Source of the DNA: Symbiodinium natans
Lineage: Eukaryota; Sar; Dinophyceae; Suessiales; Symbiodiniaceae
Reading direction: 5' to 3'
Length of the DNA stretch: 64,000 nucleotides
NCBI GenBank assembly: GCA_905221605.1
Contig: CAJNDS010000902.1
Location: 632,762 to 696,761, forward strand
The notes below the pieces were generated by a model, which was given only the letters and a program-made list of their open reading frames with translations, was not told where the DNA came from and ran no database searches. A program made the translations under genes and the position numbers. This document shows positions 10,793 through 21,275 of this stretch, one piece after another (the first letter of the stretch is position 1; the number at the start of each line of letters is the position of its first letter).

Positions 10793-11806
10793 AAGTCGGC
10801 CGTCGCCTTGAGGGCGGCGAAGTGAGATGTTTGTAAATGTACGTTACATGTCACGTCCAGGAAGCAAGCTACCGCAAGCCCATGTTCCTGCCAGCCCTGC
10901 ACGGTCTGACCTGACCGAGCACGTTGGTCGATTTGGCTTTGTTAGAGAATCTGAGAATCCCAGGTAGCTACGGACTTGGCGCAGCTTGTTTGAGTCTTGA
11001 CTGACAAACCAGATTACTCCAAAGAGCATAGCTGTCCAGATAAGTTGCGCTCGCAGCTTCGGAAGACGTAGCCCCAAACACGAAACGCAACTTGTCATCT
11101 AGGGTGTTGGACGCCTGCAATTGCCGGAAGCGCTGGCGCTAGGGGATGTTCGAACTAAACTACTTTAGGACTTGGGTTTAGGGTAGGTACAGGGTTTAGG
11201 GGTTGCGGTTTAGGGCGAGGTTGAAAGGGCTTCTGGGGTTCGGGGTCGCGGTTTAGGGCGAGATTGAAAGGGCTTCTGGGGTTCTGAGGGCACCAGAGTA
11301 AGTCGGCCGTCGCCTTCAGGGCGGCGAAGTGAGATGTTTGTAACTGTACGTTACATGTCACGTCCAGGAAGCAAGCTACCGCAAGCCCATGTTCCTGCCA
11401 GCCCTGCACGGTCTGACCTGACCCAGCATGTTGGTCGATTTGGCTTTGTTAGAGAATCTGAGAATCCCAGGTAGCTACGGACTTGGCGCAGCTTGTCTGA
11501 GTCTTGACTGACAAACCAGATTACTCCAAAGAGCATAGCTGTCCAGATCAGTTGCGCTCGCAGCTTCGGAAGACGTAGCCCCAAACACGAAACGCAACTT
11601 GTCATCTAGGGTGTTGGACGCCTGCAATTGCCGGAAGCGCTGGCGCTAGGGGATGTTCGAACTAAACTACTTTAGGACTTGGGTTTAGGGTAGGTACAGG
11701 GTTTAGGGGTTGCGGTTTAGGGCGAGGTTGAAAGGGCTTCTGGGGTTCGGGGTCGCGGTTTAGGGCGAGGTTGAAAGGGCTTCTGGGGTTCTGCGGGCAC
11801 CAGAGT
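10793..11806. repeat. 507-bp tandem duplication
   Basis: 10793-11299 and 11300-11806 are nearly identical, differing at only a few bases, and abut without spacer. Each copy ends in degenerate TTTAGGG text carrying an internal duplicated segment of about 41 bp (TTGAAAGGGCTTCTGGGG). The first copy starts 72 bp after the transposase stop codon. Both copies keep an 84-codon minus-strand frame (10844-11098 and 11351-11605), but I do not recognise a protein and treat it as unproven. The block may include the right end of the transposon. Confidence 0.9.
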
Positions 11807-12658
11807 CCCCATGCAGCCGTCGAGGCAGTACCTGCTGGACGCCGGGAGCAGATCCGCGCTGAGAGGATGTAGATGTGGATTCCCGATACCACTGACCCTC
11901 AACACACCCTAATTACACCCTAAACCCTAAACCGTAGTTCCGGACTGAAGGGGCAATGATACGAGGAGCAACCTGGACCCCGCAAACCGTAGAGCTTAAT
12001 AAGACCCAAATCGTCCACCATAAGCCGCAGCAAAGTGTCAGATTGAAGCAGCCGAGGTTCCTCTTGAACCAGCCTCGAACGTTAATTAGCTTTTCAGTCC
12101 TGTCGCGGCCAACGATGGCCGCCCTGACGCTCCAAGCGCGAGCTGCAAAAGGACGAAGGGTTGGACGTAGTGTGTTGTTGTAGCACGTTGAGATTTGGTC
12201 CTGTTCCGGACACGCGGTGCCGCTGAGAGGCCATCGGAAGCTGAAAACCAGCAAAATTCACCAAAAAAACCAGAAAAATACACAGAAAAGAATTCCCTCC
12301 AGAGGAGGACGACGGGCCGAACCAGGAGGGCATGTTCTGAAAACCACAAGAAAAGCAAGAAAAAACAAGAAAATTCACAAAAAAAAACCAGAAAAATTGA
12401 CAAAAAAAATCCTCGCTCCACCCTAAACCCTTGAACCCTTGAACCCTAAACCCTCAACCAGATGGAAAATAAATAAAATAGCGTAATATGAAACTCAACC
12501 GTCAACCCTCAAAGCCCTCAAGCCCTCAAAGCCTCAAAGCCCTCAAACCCTCAAAGCCCTAAACCTAAACCCCTAAACCCTAAACCCCGAAACGCTAAAC
12601 CCCAAAGCCTTAACCCCAACACCCTCAACTCCAAATCCTGACCCCTCAACCCTCACAG
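11807..12658. other. degenerate DNA with A-rich duplicated segment
   Basis: No supported gene. An A-rich segment is duplicated (about 12252-12283 and 12369-12402; core AAAATTCAC ... ACCAGAAAAAT). The right part is degenerate CCCTCAAA/CCCTAAA text leading to the first sensor-gene exon. Earlier exons of the sensor gene were looked for here and not found. Confidence 0.5.
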
Positions 12659-12720
12659 GCTTTTCGGGCGGCCGTGGCCAATCCTGAGCAGATCAATGTC
12701 ATCGACTGGAAGCCCTACGG
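12659..12720 (+). CDS. copy 1 exon 1 (AFRAAV...IDWKPYG)
   Basis: Preceded by CCCTCACAG, 62 nt, ending two bases into a Gly codon. It is continuous where copy 2 is cut twice (around its 21-nt exon at 26044-26064). Confidence 0.65.
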
Positions 12721-13820
12721 GCCAGATTCCTCAGCATGGGCTGTTTTTTGTTCTGTATTGTTTATTGGTATTGGTTTGTTTTTTGGGGGGGATAGGGTTT
12801 AGGGTTTAGGGTTTAGGGTTTGGGGTGCCTCCCGCGAATAGGGACCCGGGTTTTAGGAGCACAAAGCCTAAACTCTACACCCTAAACCCCAAAACCCCAA
12901 ACCCTCAACCCCGAATCGAGAACCTCCCTCGTCGGTTCCACTTTCGGGCTTCAGTTCAGCTTGGTTGTTTAAAGGCTTTTAGGGGGTGAAACGTGTTCTA
13001 CAGGGTGCCTTGAAGGTTCTCAGGGTTTTCAAGATTTTTCGGGCTTTAAAAAGTCTTCTTCGGATTTTTACCCTAAACCCTAAAGCCTAACCCTAAACCC
13101 TAAACCCTAAACCCTTAACCCTTAACCCTTAACCCTTAACCCTTAACCCTTAAACCCTAAGCCGGGCTTTTGGGGCCTCTGTAGCCTGACTCGGCGCGCA
13201 GTTCAGGCCTAGCTACGGTGCCCTTGCGAGCTTCCTGTCCACTGGCATCATGCAGGACTTAGCTCCTGCAAGGGTTTAGGGTTTAGGGCTAGGGCTTAGG
13301 GTTCAGGGTTTAGGGCTAGGGTTTAGGGTTTAGGGTTTAGGGTTTAGGGTTTAGGGTTTAGGGTTCAGGTTTAGGGTTTAGGGTTTAGGGGTCGAGAGTT
13401 TAGGGGTTGAGGGTTGAGGGGTTTAGGGGTTAGGGTAAATCCCAGGCCTTGAGGTTCCTCTTGGGTCCAGTTCAGACAGTTTAAGGGCTTCGCATTCGTT
13501 CATTCTTCATGGGAAACGGTGGGTCCCAAATCCCAAGCCCCTCTTTCTTCCCGCTGCACCCCTAAAGCCTAAACCCCAAACCCTAGACCATAAACCCTAA
13601 ACCCCAAACCCGAAACCCTAAACCCCAAACCCTAAACCCTAAACCCCAAACCCGAAACCCTAAACCCTAAACCCTAAACCCTAAACCCCAAACTCCAAAC
13701 CCTAAACCCTAAACCCTAAACCCTCAACCTTTCTGCGGAGGATGGTTCCCTACTGGGTGTGTTCTGCACCCAGATGCCGCCTGAGTCGAAGCCCATCGAA
13801 GTCTCGGAGATGGACCGCGG
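12659..13820 (+). CDS. partial sensor-domain gene, copy 1 (three exons)
   Basis: Three exon-like pieces (12659-12720, 13207-13255, 13741-about 13820) join in frame. Key segments are AFRAAVANPEQINVIDWKPY, then PSYGALASFLSTGIMQ, then DGSLLGVFCTQMPPE. This matches the distal half of the ligand-sensing domain of bacterial methyl-accepting chemotaxis proteins and sensor cyclases, where a D-x-PYxPS motif precedes a GVLxxQ-type strand. The family assignment is from memory of such proteins. Introns are 12721-13206 (GC-AG) and 13256-13740 (GA-AG), both containing telomere repeats. No exon for the proximal half is seen upstream, so the copy is 5'-truncated or its start lies in unrecognised exons. Exon 3 has no certain 3' end. 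Confidence 0.65.
13207..13255 (+). CDS. copy 1 exon 2 (PSYGALASFLSTGIMQ)
   Basis: Follows GCAGTTCAG; its first base completes the Gly codon left open at 12720. It ends ATGCAG before a GA donor (GACTTAGC). In copy 2 the equivalent of exons 1-2 is uninterrupted at the KPYG/PSYG boundary. Confidence 0.65.
13741..13820 (+). CDS. copy 1 exon 3 (DGSLLGVFCTQMPPE...)
   Basis: Starts after TTTCTGCGGAG and runs in frame from exon 2. It reads GVFCTQMPPESKPIEVSEMD and then meets GGGGTTCGGGG and TTTAGGG repeats. The 3' boundary is uncertain. Confidence 0.6.
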
Positions 13821-13821
13821 G

Positions 13822-14056
13822 GTTCGGGGTTTTAGGGTTTAGGGTTTAGGGCTAGGGTTACTAGGGTTTAGGGTTTAGGGTTTGGGGTTTAGGGTTTGGG
13901 GTTTAGGGTTTGGGGTTTAGGGTTTGGGGTTTAGGGTTTGGGGTTTAGGGTTTGGGGTTTAGGGTTTAGGGCTTAGGGTTTGGGGTTTAGGGTCTAGGGC
14001 TTAGGATCTTAGGGGTTTAGGGTTTGGGGTTTGGGGTTTAGGGCTTAGGGTTTAGT
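13822..14056 (+). repeat. TTTAGGG array with TTTGGGG dimer block
   Basis: G-strand telomere-type repeats. Between about 13872 and 13965 the array alternates TTTAGGG and TTTGGGG as a 14-bp dimer repeated about six times. Confidence 0.9.
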
Positions 14057-14067
14057 CATGGGTTTAC

Positions 14068-14186
14068 CTGCTACCCCCCTCTACACTGCGCCCGCTAGGT
14101 TCCCCCCCTGAATAACTTTAATTAAGCTTTATTTTTCCCGGGGGAACCTTGGGGGGTAAGTATAGAGGGGAGAGGGGGGGTAGTAG
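14068..14186. mobile_element. MITE-like inverted-repeat element
   Basis: Left end CTGCTACCCCCCTCTACACT is an imperfect reverse complement of the right end (TATAGAGGGGAGAGGGGGG ... TAGTAG). The interior is AT-rich (AACTTTAATTAAGCTTTATT). It sits between a TTTAGGG and a CCCTAAA array. Confidence 0.6.
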
Positions 14187-14226
14187 GGGAACCCTTGATT
14201 TAGGGCTTAGGAGTTCAGAAATTGAA

Positions 14227-14420
14227 ACCCTAAGCCCTAAGCCCTAAACCCTAAACCCTAAACCCTAAACCCTAAACCTAAAACCTAAACCCTAACCCTA
14301 AACCCTAAACCCTAAACCCTAAACCCCAAACTCCAAACTCCAAACCCTAAACCCTAAACCCTGAACCCTGAACCCTGAACCCTGAACCCTGAACCCTGAA
14401 CCCTGAACCCTGAACCCTAA
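14227..14420 (-). repeat. CCCTAAA array with CCCTGAA block
   Basis: C-strand telomere-type repeats; the right end (about 14360-14417) is a homogeneous run of eight CCCTGAA variants. Confidence 0.9.
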
Positions 14421-14707
14421 CCTGGTGGCAGGGAGGGGTGTTTATAGGCTTTTAACGGGTTCAGCAAGGGTGGGATCCACGCCCCAAGCTTCGAGCCGCA
14501 GAAACTTGAATAGATGCCTAAGCCCTTAGGGTTTAGGGTTTAGGGTTTAGGGTTTAGGGTTTAGGGTTTAGGGTTTAGAGTTTAGGGTTGAGGGTTTAGG
14601 GTTTAGGGTTTAGGGCTGGGGCTCGGATTCACCTGTCAGGACCCTGAGGTTTAAGCGTCTACTTCAAGTTTAGGCACCTAAGCCCGAAGCCCGAAGCCCA
14701 AATCCCA

Positions 14708-14784
14708 AAACCCTAAACCCTAAACCCTAAACCCTAAACCCTAAACCCTAAACCCTAAACCCTAAACCCTAAACCCTAAACCCG
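14708..14784 (-). repeat. CCCTAAA array
   Basis: About eleven near-perfect CCCTAAA units immediately upstream of an exon-like island. Confidence 0.95.
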
Positions 14785-14804
14785 AAGCAGCCCGCAATCC
14801 GCAG

Positions 14805-14879
14805 AGGAGCCGGTTCTGGCAACGGTCGCAGACACGGTCGCGACTGCTGTCAGCTACTACAAAACAGGCAGGGCATCAG
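14805..14879 (+). CDS. exon-like island (EEPVLATVADTVATAVSYYK)
   Basis: Follows AATCCGCAG and is open for 25 codons with GC-rich third positions. Its last 18 bases (AAACAGGCAGGGCATCAG) are repeated at 15098-15115, with a MITE-like element between. Product not recognised; it lies downstream of the copy 1 sensor exons and could belong to the same gene. Confidence 0.45.
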
Positions 14880-14894
14880 TTACTTTGTCATAGT

Positions 14895-15007
14895 CTAGGA
14901 TGCCCAGTAGTACCCTTATTCCCTTTTTGGAGGGTTTAGGTTCCCTTAGAAACCCCTTTAAGCAAAAAAGGGCACCCTTTTTAAGCCTTGGTTACTGGGC
15001 AGCCTAG
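14895..15007. mobile_element. MITE-like element, family 1
   Basis: Ends CTAGGATGCCCAGTA and TACTGGGCAGCCTAG are inverted repeats with one mismatch, flanked by TAGT on both sides (a possible 4-bp target duplication). The core holds GGTTCCCTTAGAAACCCC and AAAAAAGGGCACCC. Related copies are at 19470, 42990 (truncated) and 53520. Confidence 0.75.
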
Positions 15008-15227
15008 TAGTTGGGTAACATGTTACATTTTAAGGGTACTTAAACCCAATAAGGAATAAACAAGTAAGATTTTTAATGCTATCCCAACCATGAATCGAAA
15101 CAGGCAGGGCATCAGGGTGTTAGGGTTTCGGGTTCAGGGTCTAGGGTTTAGGGATTTCGGGTTTGGGGTTTAGGGTTTAGGGTTTGGGGTTCAGGGTGTT
15201 TAGGGTTTAGGGTTCAGGCTGCAGGGT

Positions 15228-16591
15228 GTGCGACCGATGCTGTTGCTTGTACGCTTCTGGGTTGAGGCCTACAACTTAACCAAAAGCCTGAACCTAAGCA
15301 CCGGAATTTGTTTTCGTTTTCTGTTTGAGCCCGCCCGAAACCCTGAACCCGAAACCCCAAACCACCCTAATCCTAAACCATCAACCCTCAACCCTTGTTG
15401 TGGGGTTCCACCTGGAACGATGTGGGCCTTGGCACCAAGGCTGCTTGCAGGCCGTTTTTTTAGGGGTTTAGGGTTATAGAGTTTCTGGGGTTTCTAGGGA
15501 TCCCAGGATTTAGGGTTTAGGGTTTATAGAGTATATGGGTTTTCTATGGATTCTAAGGGTTGATCAGGGTTATGGGTTTAGGGGGTCCCTGCAAGACCCT
15601 CGAACTTCGTGCACGTGCCTTGGGAAGGCTTGACGAAAATGGGGGTGCCCTGCACTTGAGGGCGTGGCCCTGTCAACGTAAGTGATGGATTTAGGGCTTA
15701 GGGTTTAGGATTTAGGGTTCAGGGTTTAGGGTTGAGGGTTGAGGGTTGAGGGTTTAGGTTCAGGGTGAACCCATGTTAACCCTAGACTCTAAATCTTTGG
15801 CGTCGGCCGCAAACCCGAAGGACCCCCCCCAAACGCTGCGTTCAGGTGTCGGCACTTGCAATCCGATTCTCAGCCCGACAGCCTCTTGGCTTGGCGGGCT
15901 CTGTAGGAGGGTTTAGGGTTTAGGGTTTAGGGTTTAGGGATTAGTGTTACGATTTGGTGGGGTTTACGGCAGGCGCTTAGTGTGGTAGGGTTTAAGGTTT
16001 AGGCTTAGGTAGGGCGTAATAGGGTTTAAGGTAGGGGCTTAGGGTGTAGTAGGGTTTAGAGTGTAGGCTTTAGGCAGGGGTTTGGAGTGCAGTAGGGTGT
16101 AGGGTTAGGGCTTAGTGGCCTAGGTTCAAGTGCCGGGTTTGGGGTTTTAGGGTTGTAGGGTTTAGGGTCTAGGTTTCAGAGTTTAGCACAGGGTGTACGG
16201 TTCAAGGTCTCCTTATCGGCATTTTGCATAGTCGGAGTCATTTCAAGCCCTAAACCCTAAACCCTAAATCCTAAACCCTAAACCCTAAACCCTTCTAAAC
16301 CGTCCCTTAGTTTTGAGGTAGACCCTCCATCTGGAGAGCTCTTCAGACCAAAAACACCCTTTTTATTCCTGGCTTACTCTGGGTCTAGCACTTCTAAACC
16401 CCTAAACCTCTCTTCGCATCCACGTGGACGCCCTGAAACCCTAAGCCGCCTAAACCCAATCAGCCTCTCTTCCCACTCGCGTCGAATCCCGAAAGCCCAA
16501 ATCGCTAAACCTTAAACCCTAAACCCTAAGCCCTAAGCCCTAAGCCCTAAACCCTAAACCCTAAACCCTCCCGTGCGGCATGGTCGGGAAG
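15228..16591. other. telomere-repeat mosaic, few weak islands
   Basis: Short G- and C-strand arrays alternate with unique pieces. A possible exon end at about 15675 (GTCAAC followed by GTAAGTGATGG) and another piece at 15846-15907 have splice-like edges, but no product can be named. 16315-16390 looks like the right half of a family with TIR GACCCAGGAGTA. Confidence 0.4.
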
Positions 16592-16658
16592 CTGAGTCGT
16601 GGGAGATCGCGCTGGAGCAGCTCAGCCGTCTGGAGTACAAGCCCCTTCGGCGAAAAAG
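16592..16658 (+). CDS. exon-like island (ESWEIALEQLSRLEYKPLR)
   Basis: Open, GC3-rich frame bounded upstream by CCCTAAA repeats and GGGAAG, and downstream by AAAAAG followed by GTTTAGGATTTAGGG, so the telomere-type repeat itself supplies a GT donor. Product unknown. Confidence 0.45.
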
Positions 16659-17007
16659 GTTTAGGATTTAGGGTTTAGGGTTTAGGGGAGGTTTTGTCCC
16701 GAACCCCCAAAGGCAGGTTCGGGCTTAGGGACCCTAAGCCCATCCCCAAACCTTACACGAAAACCTAAGTCCCAAGATTCCCAAGCTAGCCCTAAACCCT
16801 AAACCCTAAACCCTAAACGGGCTGGTGTAGGATGCACGAGGATGCCCCAGCAGTAACCTTATTCCCTGTTTCTTCGGTTCCGGCTACCTTACCTTCCTGT
16901 CTAGGGAATCAGGCAAACCCTAAACCCTCAATCCTAAGCCCTAAAAGGCTTATCTAGGGCTCGAGAAGGTCTCTCGTTCCCTGCTGAGAACTAAAAAAAG
17001 GGGTATA

Positions 17008-17148
17008 AGGAGGGACCCCTACAAGGGGTCCCTCAATCTTCTTCCCCTATATAAGCCCTATATATACCTCAAAGAGCCCCCCCTATACCTAAGTAGCCCC
17101 TAACAAGCCCGAAAAGAATCCCAAACGCCCCTTATAAGGGTCCCTCCT
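17008..17148. mobile_element. MITE-like inverted-repeat element
   Basis: AGGAGGGACCCCTA at the left and the complement of TTATAAGGGTCCCTCCT at the right form terminal inverted repeats around a TATATA-containing interior. Confidence 0.6.
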
Positions 17149-17373
17149 GCAGTCCCTTGAAACTCGCAAGTTACTCGGCCCCCTCTTTCGGTGTTGAGGG
17201 CTTCTGAGACTCTGAAAGTCTAACACGCACTCGTGGCGACACCCTCCAAATTCCGCGCCGGTTTCTGAGTTTAGGGTTTAAAGGTTCAGGGTTCCCCTAC
17301 ACTCTTAAAACCCTCAACCCTCAACCTGAGAGCGGCGCATAACCCCGCATGATAGGCGCGCAGCACGCTGCAG

Positions 17374-17485
17374 CCCTAAACCCTAAACCCTAAACCCTAA
17401 ACCCTAAACCCTAAACCCTAAACCCTAAACCCTAAACCCTAAACCCTAAACCCTAAACCCTAAACCCTAAACCCTAAACCCTAAA
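17374..17485 (-). repeat. perfect CCCTAAA array
   Basis: Sixteen essentially perfect heptamers; one of the cleanest interstitial arrays. Confidence 0.97.
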
Positions 17486-17564
17486 GTTTAGTTCCATGAG
17501 CCCTTCACATGGCCCCTTGCCCCCGCTTAAGAGGTTCTGAAGTATGGACCCTTGGGTTGTGAAG

Positions 17565-17652
17565 GTGTATATAAGGGTATATAAGGGTATATAAGGGTAT
17601 ATAAGGGTATATAAGGGTAGTATATAAGGGTAGTATATAAGGGTATATAAGG
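17565..17652 (+). repeat. (TATATAAGGG)n microsatellite
   Basis: About eight tandem decamers, two carrying an extra TAG. It lies inside a degenerate element that shares AGGTTCTGAAGTATGG with segments near 43890. Confidence 0.9.
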
Positions 17653-17761
17653 ACTCCCCTTGTTAAGTGCCCATAGGGTTTAGGGTTTAGGGTTTAGGGT
17701 TTAGGGTTTAGGGTTTAGGGTACTAAGGGACCATGTAAGTACCCGGAAAGCAAGGTTTCAG

Positions 17762-17817
17762 AAGGTCGAGACCGAGTACGCGCTGCTGTCAAACGGTTGC
17801 CTGGATCTCACATTCAT
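17762..17817 (+). CDS. exon-like island (KVETEYALLSNGCLDLTF)
   Basis: Follows AAGGTTTCAG and ends before GTAGGTTTAGGG, so both edges have splice-like consensus. Product unknown. Confidence 0.45.
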
Positions 17818-17821
17818 GTAG

Positions 17822-17913
17822 GTTTAGGGTTTAGGGTTTAGGGTTTAGGGTTTAGGGTTTAGGGTTTAGGGTTTAGGGTTTAGGGTTTAGGGTTTAGGGT
17901 TTAGGGTTTAGGG
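17822..17913 (+). repeat. perfect TTTAGGG array
   Basis: Thirteen G-strand heptamers immediately after an exon-like island. Confidence 0.97.
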
Positions 17914-18449
17914 ATGTTCCCCCTTCTGCTAACAGCTCCTTAGCTAATCCCTATTAAAAAAAAACTTGAACTGTGAGCCTTTTTGTTGATGACCTCGTCC
18001 TCTCAAAGGTGCCGCCTGACTTATGAACAATGATGAACCCTTGAACGTCCTCAGCGTACCCATCATGGGGGGGGGACCTTGGGAACAAAGTTCCTCTAGC
18101 TCTACTGGGTCTTGGAGTACTATACTTTAATACTTTTTTTGGTTCTGGGTTCCGATTAGAGCTACTGTTACCTGAAAGGTATGTACTTTTTTTTCCAGGG
18201 TCTACTCCAAAGCTAAGTCCATGCCGCTTGGGGGCATGATCTAGGCTCATGCAGCTTTGAGCTCCAAACCCTGCACGCTCAAGACAAACTACTCGTACAT
18301 GGAAGTTGCATCTGGTGCCGTTTTGAATGTCCCAATATATTGGACTAAACAGCTGACCAGCCGAGCTTAACTTCATGAACACAAAGAGCGTTTAGGAGGC
18401 CAAATGCTCAATTCACTTAAAACCTGTGCGTCCTTCCCCTCCACAAAAT

Positions 18450-18835
18450 TTTGAACTAGGTTCCAAAGCAGAAAAGTTCCGTTCCAAAGCAACAGCGTTT
18501 CGTTCAAAACCTTCGTCAAAAGGACGTTTCGTTCAAAACGTTCCCTTCAAGACTTACGTTCGGCCACGTTTCGTTTCACACCCAGCCGTGGGAGTCAAAT
18601 GGTTGTGAAAAAAAGAGTCCAAAAGAGAAACGGTTCGTTGAACACTTGCGTTGAAAACGTTTGGCCCAAACTTACAGCCCGGAGGTTCAATGGTTGTGAA
18701 TGAACCTGAACATAGTGTAAGAGAGAAACGTTTCGTTGACAACGTTTCGTTGAAAACGGTTCCTTGCAAGTGTTCGTTGACAACTTTCGTTCAAAGCGTT
18801 TCGTGTTGAAAACTTTGGTTCAAAACGTTTCTGGC
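18450..18835. repeat. dispersed TTTCGTT(C/G)AAAACG repeat
   Basis: The motif ACGTTTCGTT(C/G)AAAACG and fragments of it occur more than ten times, together with two copies of CAATGGTTGTGAA-like sequence near 18598 and 18690. Open frames here are repeat-derived. Confidence 0.7.
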
Positions 18836-18893
18836 ACCCAAACCCTATACAATTCCTACACACCCCAAACCGAAAATCCCAAGCCCTAAACCC

Positions 18894-19036
18894 CTACCCC
18901 TAAGCCCTAAGCCCTAAGCCCTAAACCGTAAACCCTAAACCCTAAACCTAAACCCTAAAACCTAAACCCTAAACCCTGAACCCTAAACCCTAAACCCTAA
19001 ACCCTAAACCCTAAACCCTAAACCCTGAACCCTAAA
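18894..19036 (-). repeat. CCCTAAA array
   Basis: About twenty C-strand heptamers with several CCCTAAG, CCCTGAA and one-base-deleted variants. Confidence 0.95.
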
Positions 19037-19469
19037 GGGCTTCTTCCTTTCTTCGGCCCTGCGCTCCTCTGCCCGCGCCAAGGCTACTCGCAGAGCTGGC
19101 TGAACATCTCGGTGCAGGGTTTGGAGGACTTTAGGGTTTAGGGTTTAGGGTTTAGGGTTTGGGGTTTTGGGTTTAGGGTTTTGGGTTTAGGGTTTAGGGT
19201 TGCAATGTGGGTCCTTTTTTGCTGTCGGTGTTTCGTTCCGGCAGCGTTGAGGGGGGCGAAGGTTTTAATGTCGGTTGGTCGTTCCGAAGTGTTCATTATA
19301 GGGTTCTTTTGGGAGGGGGGTTCATGGTTTCGGTACCTAGAAAGCTTAGGGAGCCTTAGTGGGGAGTATTAGGGAACCTTGGGTTACATACCCCCCCTTG
19401 AACCCCTTAAGGCCTAAAGGAACCAAAACGTTCAGGGGGCATAACGGTTTCGAAGGTTGTTAAGTTTGC

Positions 19470-19582
19470 CTAGGCTGCCCAGTAGGACCCTTATTCCCTT
19501 TTTGGCAGGTTGAGGTTCCCTTGTAAACCCCTCTAAGCAAAAAAGGGCACCCTTTTTGAGCCTTGGTCACTGGGCAGCCTTG
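19470..19582. mobile_element. MITE-like element, family 1
   Basis: CTAGGCTGCCCAGT ... ACTGGGCAGCCTTG inverted ends, flanked by TTGC on both sides (possible 4-bp target duplication). Core matches the 14895 copy (CCCTTATTCCCTTTTTGG, AAAAAAGGGCACCCTTTTT). Confidence 0.75.
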
Positions 19583-19914
19583 TTGCTTGTGTCACCAGGA
19601 TCCTCAGACAGTGTTTGGTCTGGGTATTGGGGCAGTTCTCTAAATGGTAGTCCCATTTTGGGTGCCCTGAATACTAAGTACAAGGCTCTGTATCATGGGA
19701 GGAAGCAGAAAAGGACCCTGAACCCTAAACCCTAAACCCTAAACCCTAAACCTGTAGCAGGAGCAGAAGCAGTTCACCGAGACCGAGTCGTCAAAACTCG
19801 AGCTGGTGCCTGGGAACTGAAGGTTTGAGGTCTAGGGTTTAGGGTTTAGGGTTAGGGTTTAGGGTTTAGGGTTTAGGGTTTAGGGTTTGGGGTTTAGGGT
19901 TAGGGGACCCCTAA

Positions 19915-20050
19915 TAGGTGTTGGTGTCCAAAGGTAGCCCAGAGGTACCCTTTCCCCCGGGGGTTCAAGGTTCCCTTAGCAAGTAGCCAACCCCAAAAAG
20001 GGGCACCCTCATTATGAGAACATGCCTACTGGCCTGCCAAGTCGAAGGAA
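19915..20050. mobile_element. MITE-like element, family 2
   Basis: Contains GGTAGCCCAGAGGTACCC, GGTTCAAGGTTCCCTTAG, CCAACCCCAAAAAGGGGCACC and an end resembling the complement of its start. The same core recurs at 32283-32480, 53680-53745 and 61345-61425. Confidence 0.5.
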
Positions 20051-20654
20051 CTTGGATGCCTGTCTAGGGAACGTGGAATCCTGAGTATAGGGTGTAGGTT
20101 TTGAAACCCCCCAAAAAACTTCTACTCTTTTGCTTCAGAACCCCCCACCACATGCAAAGATGATAATCCCTATATTGCCATTGCCCTTATACGGAACAGT
20201 AGTTTTATTTTGGGGGATTTCTTAAACAAATACAGTAGCTTGGTGTTCGGGGGTTTAGGTTAGGGTGCGCGCTTTGGCCTCTGTATCCCAGGAACGACAG
20301 CTGAGCGTACTTACCCAGCTGGTCGTTGACCTTTGGAATTCTTGGGGTTTGAGGTTCAGAAAGCGCAAGCGATCCGAAACTTGGAGTTTGGACTCTGTCC
20401 GATAGTGACGTAGCAAAACCATGCGTTTCCCGCAGAGGAGGGGATCCTCCCCTCCTCCAACGCTCCTACTCCTGACCCCCAGGTTCACCCGAACTAAGGG
20501 TGTTTGAGCTTACCCAAGGAAGTAGCCTTTAACGGGGTGTAGGGGGATTTAGTGGCAGATGCAGTTGTACAAGATGCAAGACAGTCACGTCTGGAGTGCA
20601 CCCGAAACCTAAACCCCAGCAATGTGCCCAATATAGGATTCGGAATAGTTGCTC

Positions 20655-20822
20655 ATAGTCTTCCCTTATGGTTCCTTTACAAACATACCATACTAAGCCC
20701 CCAACAAACTGTTCTAAGTATTAAGGCCCTATATGATTAGTTACTAGCATTATTCCCTTATGGTTCCTTTATAAACATACCATAATTAACCGCGTTCTAA
20801 TTCTTAAGGCCCTCTATTATTT
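20655..20822 (+). repeat. two tandem copies of an ~90-bp unit
   Basis: CCCTTATGGTTCCTTTA(C/T)AAACATACCATA followed by ...TTAAGGCCCT occurs at about 20666 and 20755. A diverged relative lies at 56816-56915. Confidence 0.75.
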
Positions 20823-21010
20823 GGGGTTTAGGGTTTAGGGTTTGGGGCTGTGGGAAAAGTAACACAGCCCAGGCTTTACCCAAACTGTCGAGCCCTAAGC
20901 CGGAAAAGAAATGAGTTCATCGTTGATCCCTAGTTCAAGCCCCTAAACTCTAAACTCTAAACCCTAAACCCTAAACCCTAAAGCCTAAACCCTAAACCCT
21001 AAACCGGGTT

Positions 21011-21112
21011 GCATAGACCCCGAAAAGCTCTGCTGGGAGGTTGCTGCGATGTGGGCCTTCAAGCAAGCATGGGACAAGTACCGGGCCACCTGGCTGTGGT
21101 TGGAGAACCTCA
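21011..21112 (+). CDS. exon-like island (CWEVAAMWAFKQAWDKYRAT)
   Basis: About 34 open codons with GC3 bias and many Trp/Lys/Glu residues, between two CCCTAAA arrays. Product unknown; edges not determined. Confidence 0.45.
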
Positions 21113-21117
21113 AATCT

Positions 21118-21275
21118 CTAAACCCTAAACCCTAAACCCTAAACCCTAAACCTTAAACCCTAAACCCTAAACCCTAAACCCTAAACCCTAAACCCCAAAC
21201 CCCAAACCCTAAACCCTAAACCCTAAACCCTAAACCCTAAACCCTAAACCCTAAACCCTAAACCCTAAACCCTAA
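21118..21275 (-). repeat. CCCTAAA array
   Basis: About 22 C-strand heptamers with a few CCCCAAA variants. Confidence 0.96.

Noticed and set aside
3000-11806. Terminal inverted repeats of the transposase gene
   Set aside because: Comparison by eye of 2.9-4.1 kb with the complement of 10.7-11.8 kb gave no convincing match, so element ends are not claimed.
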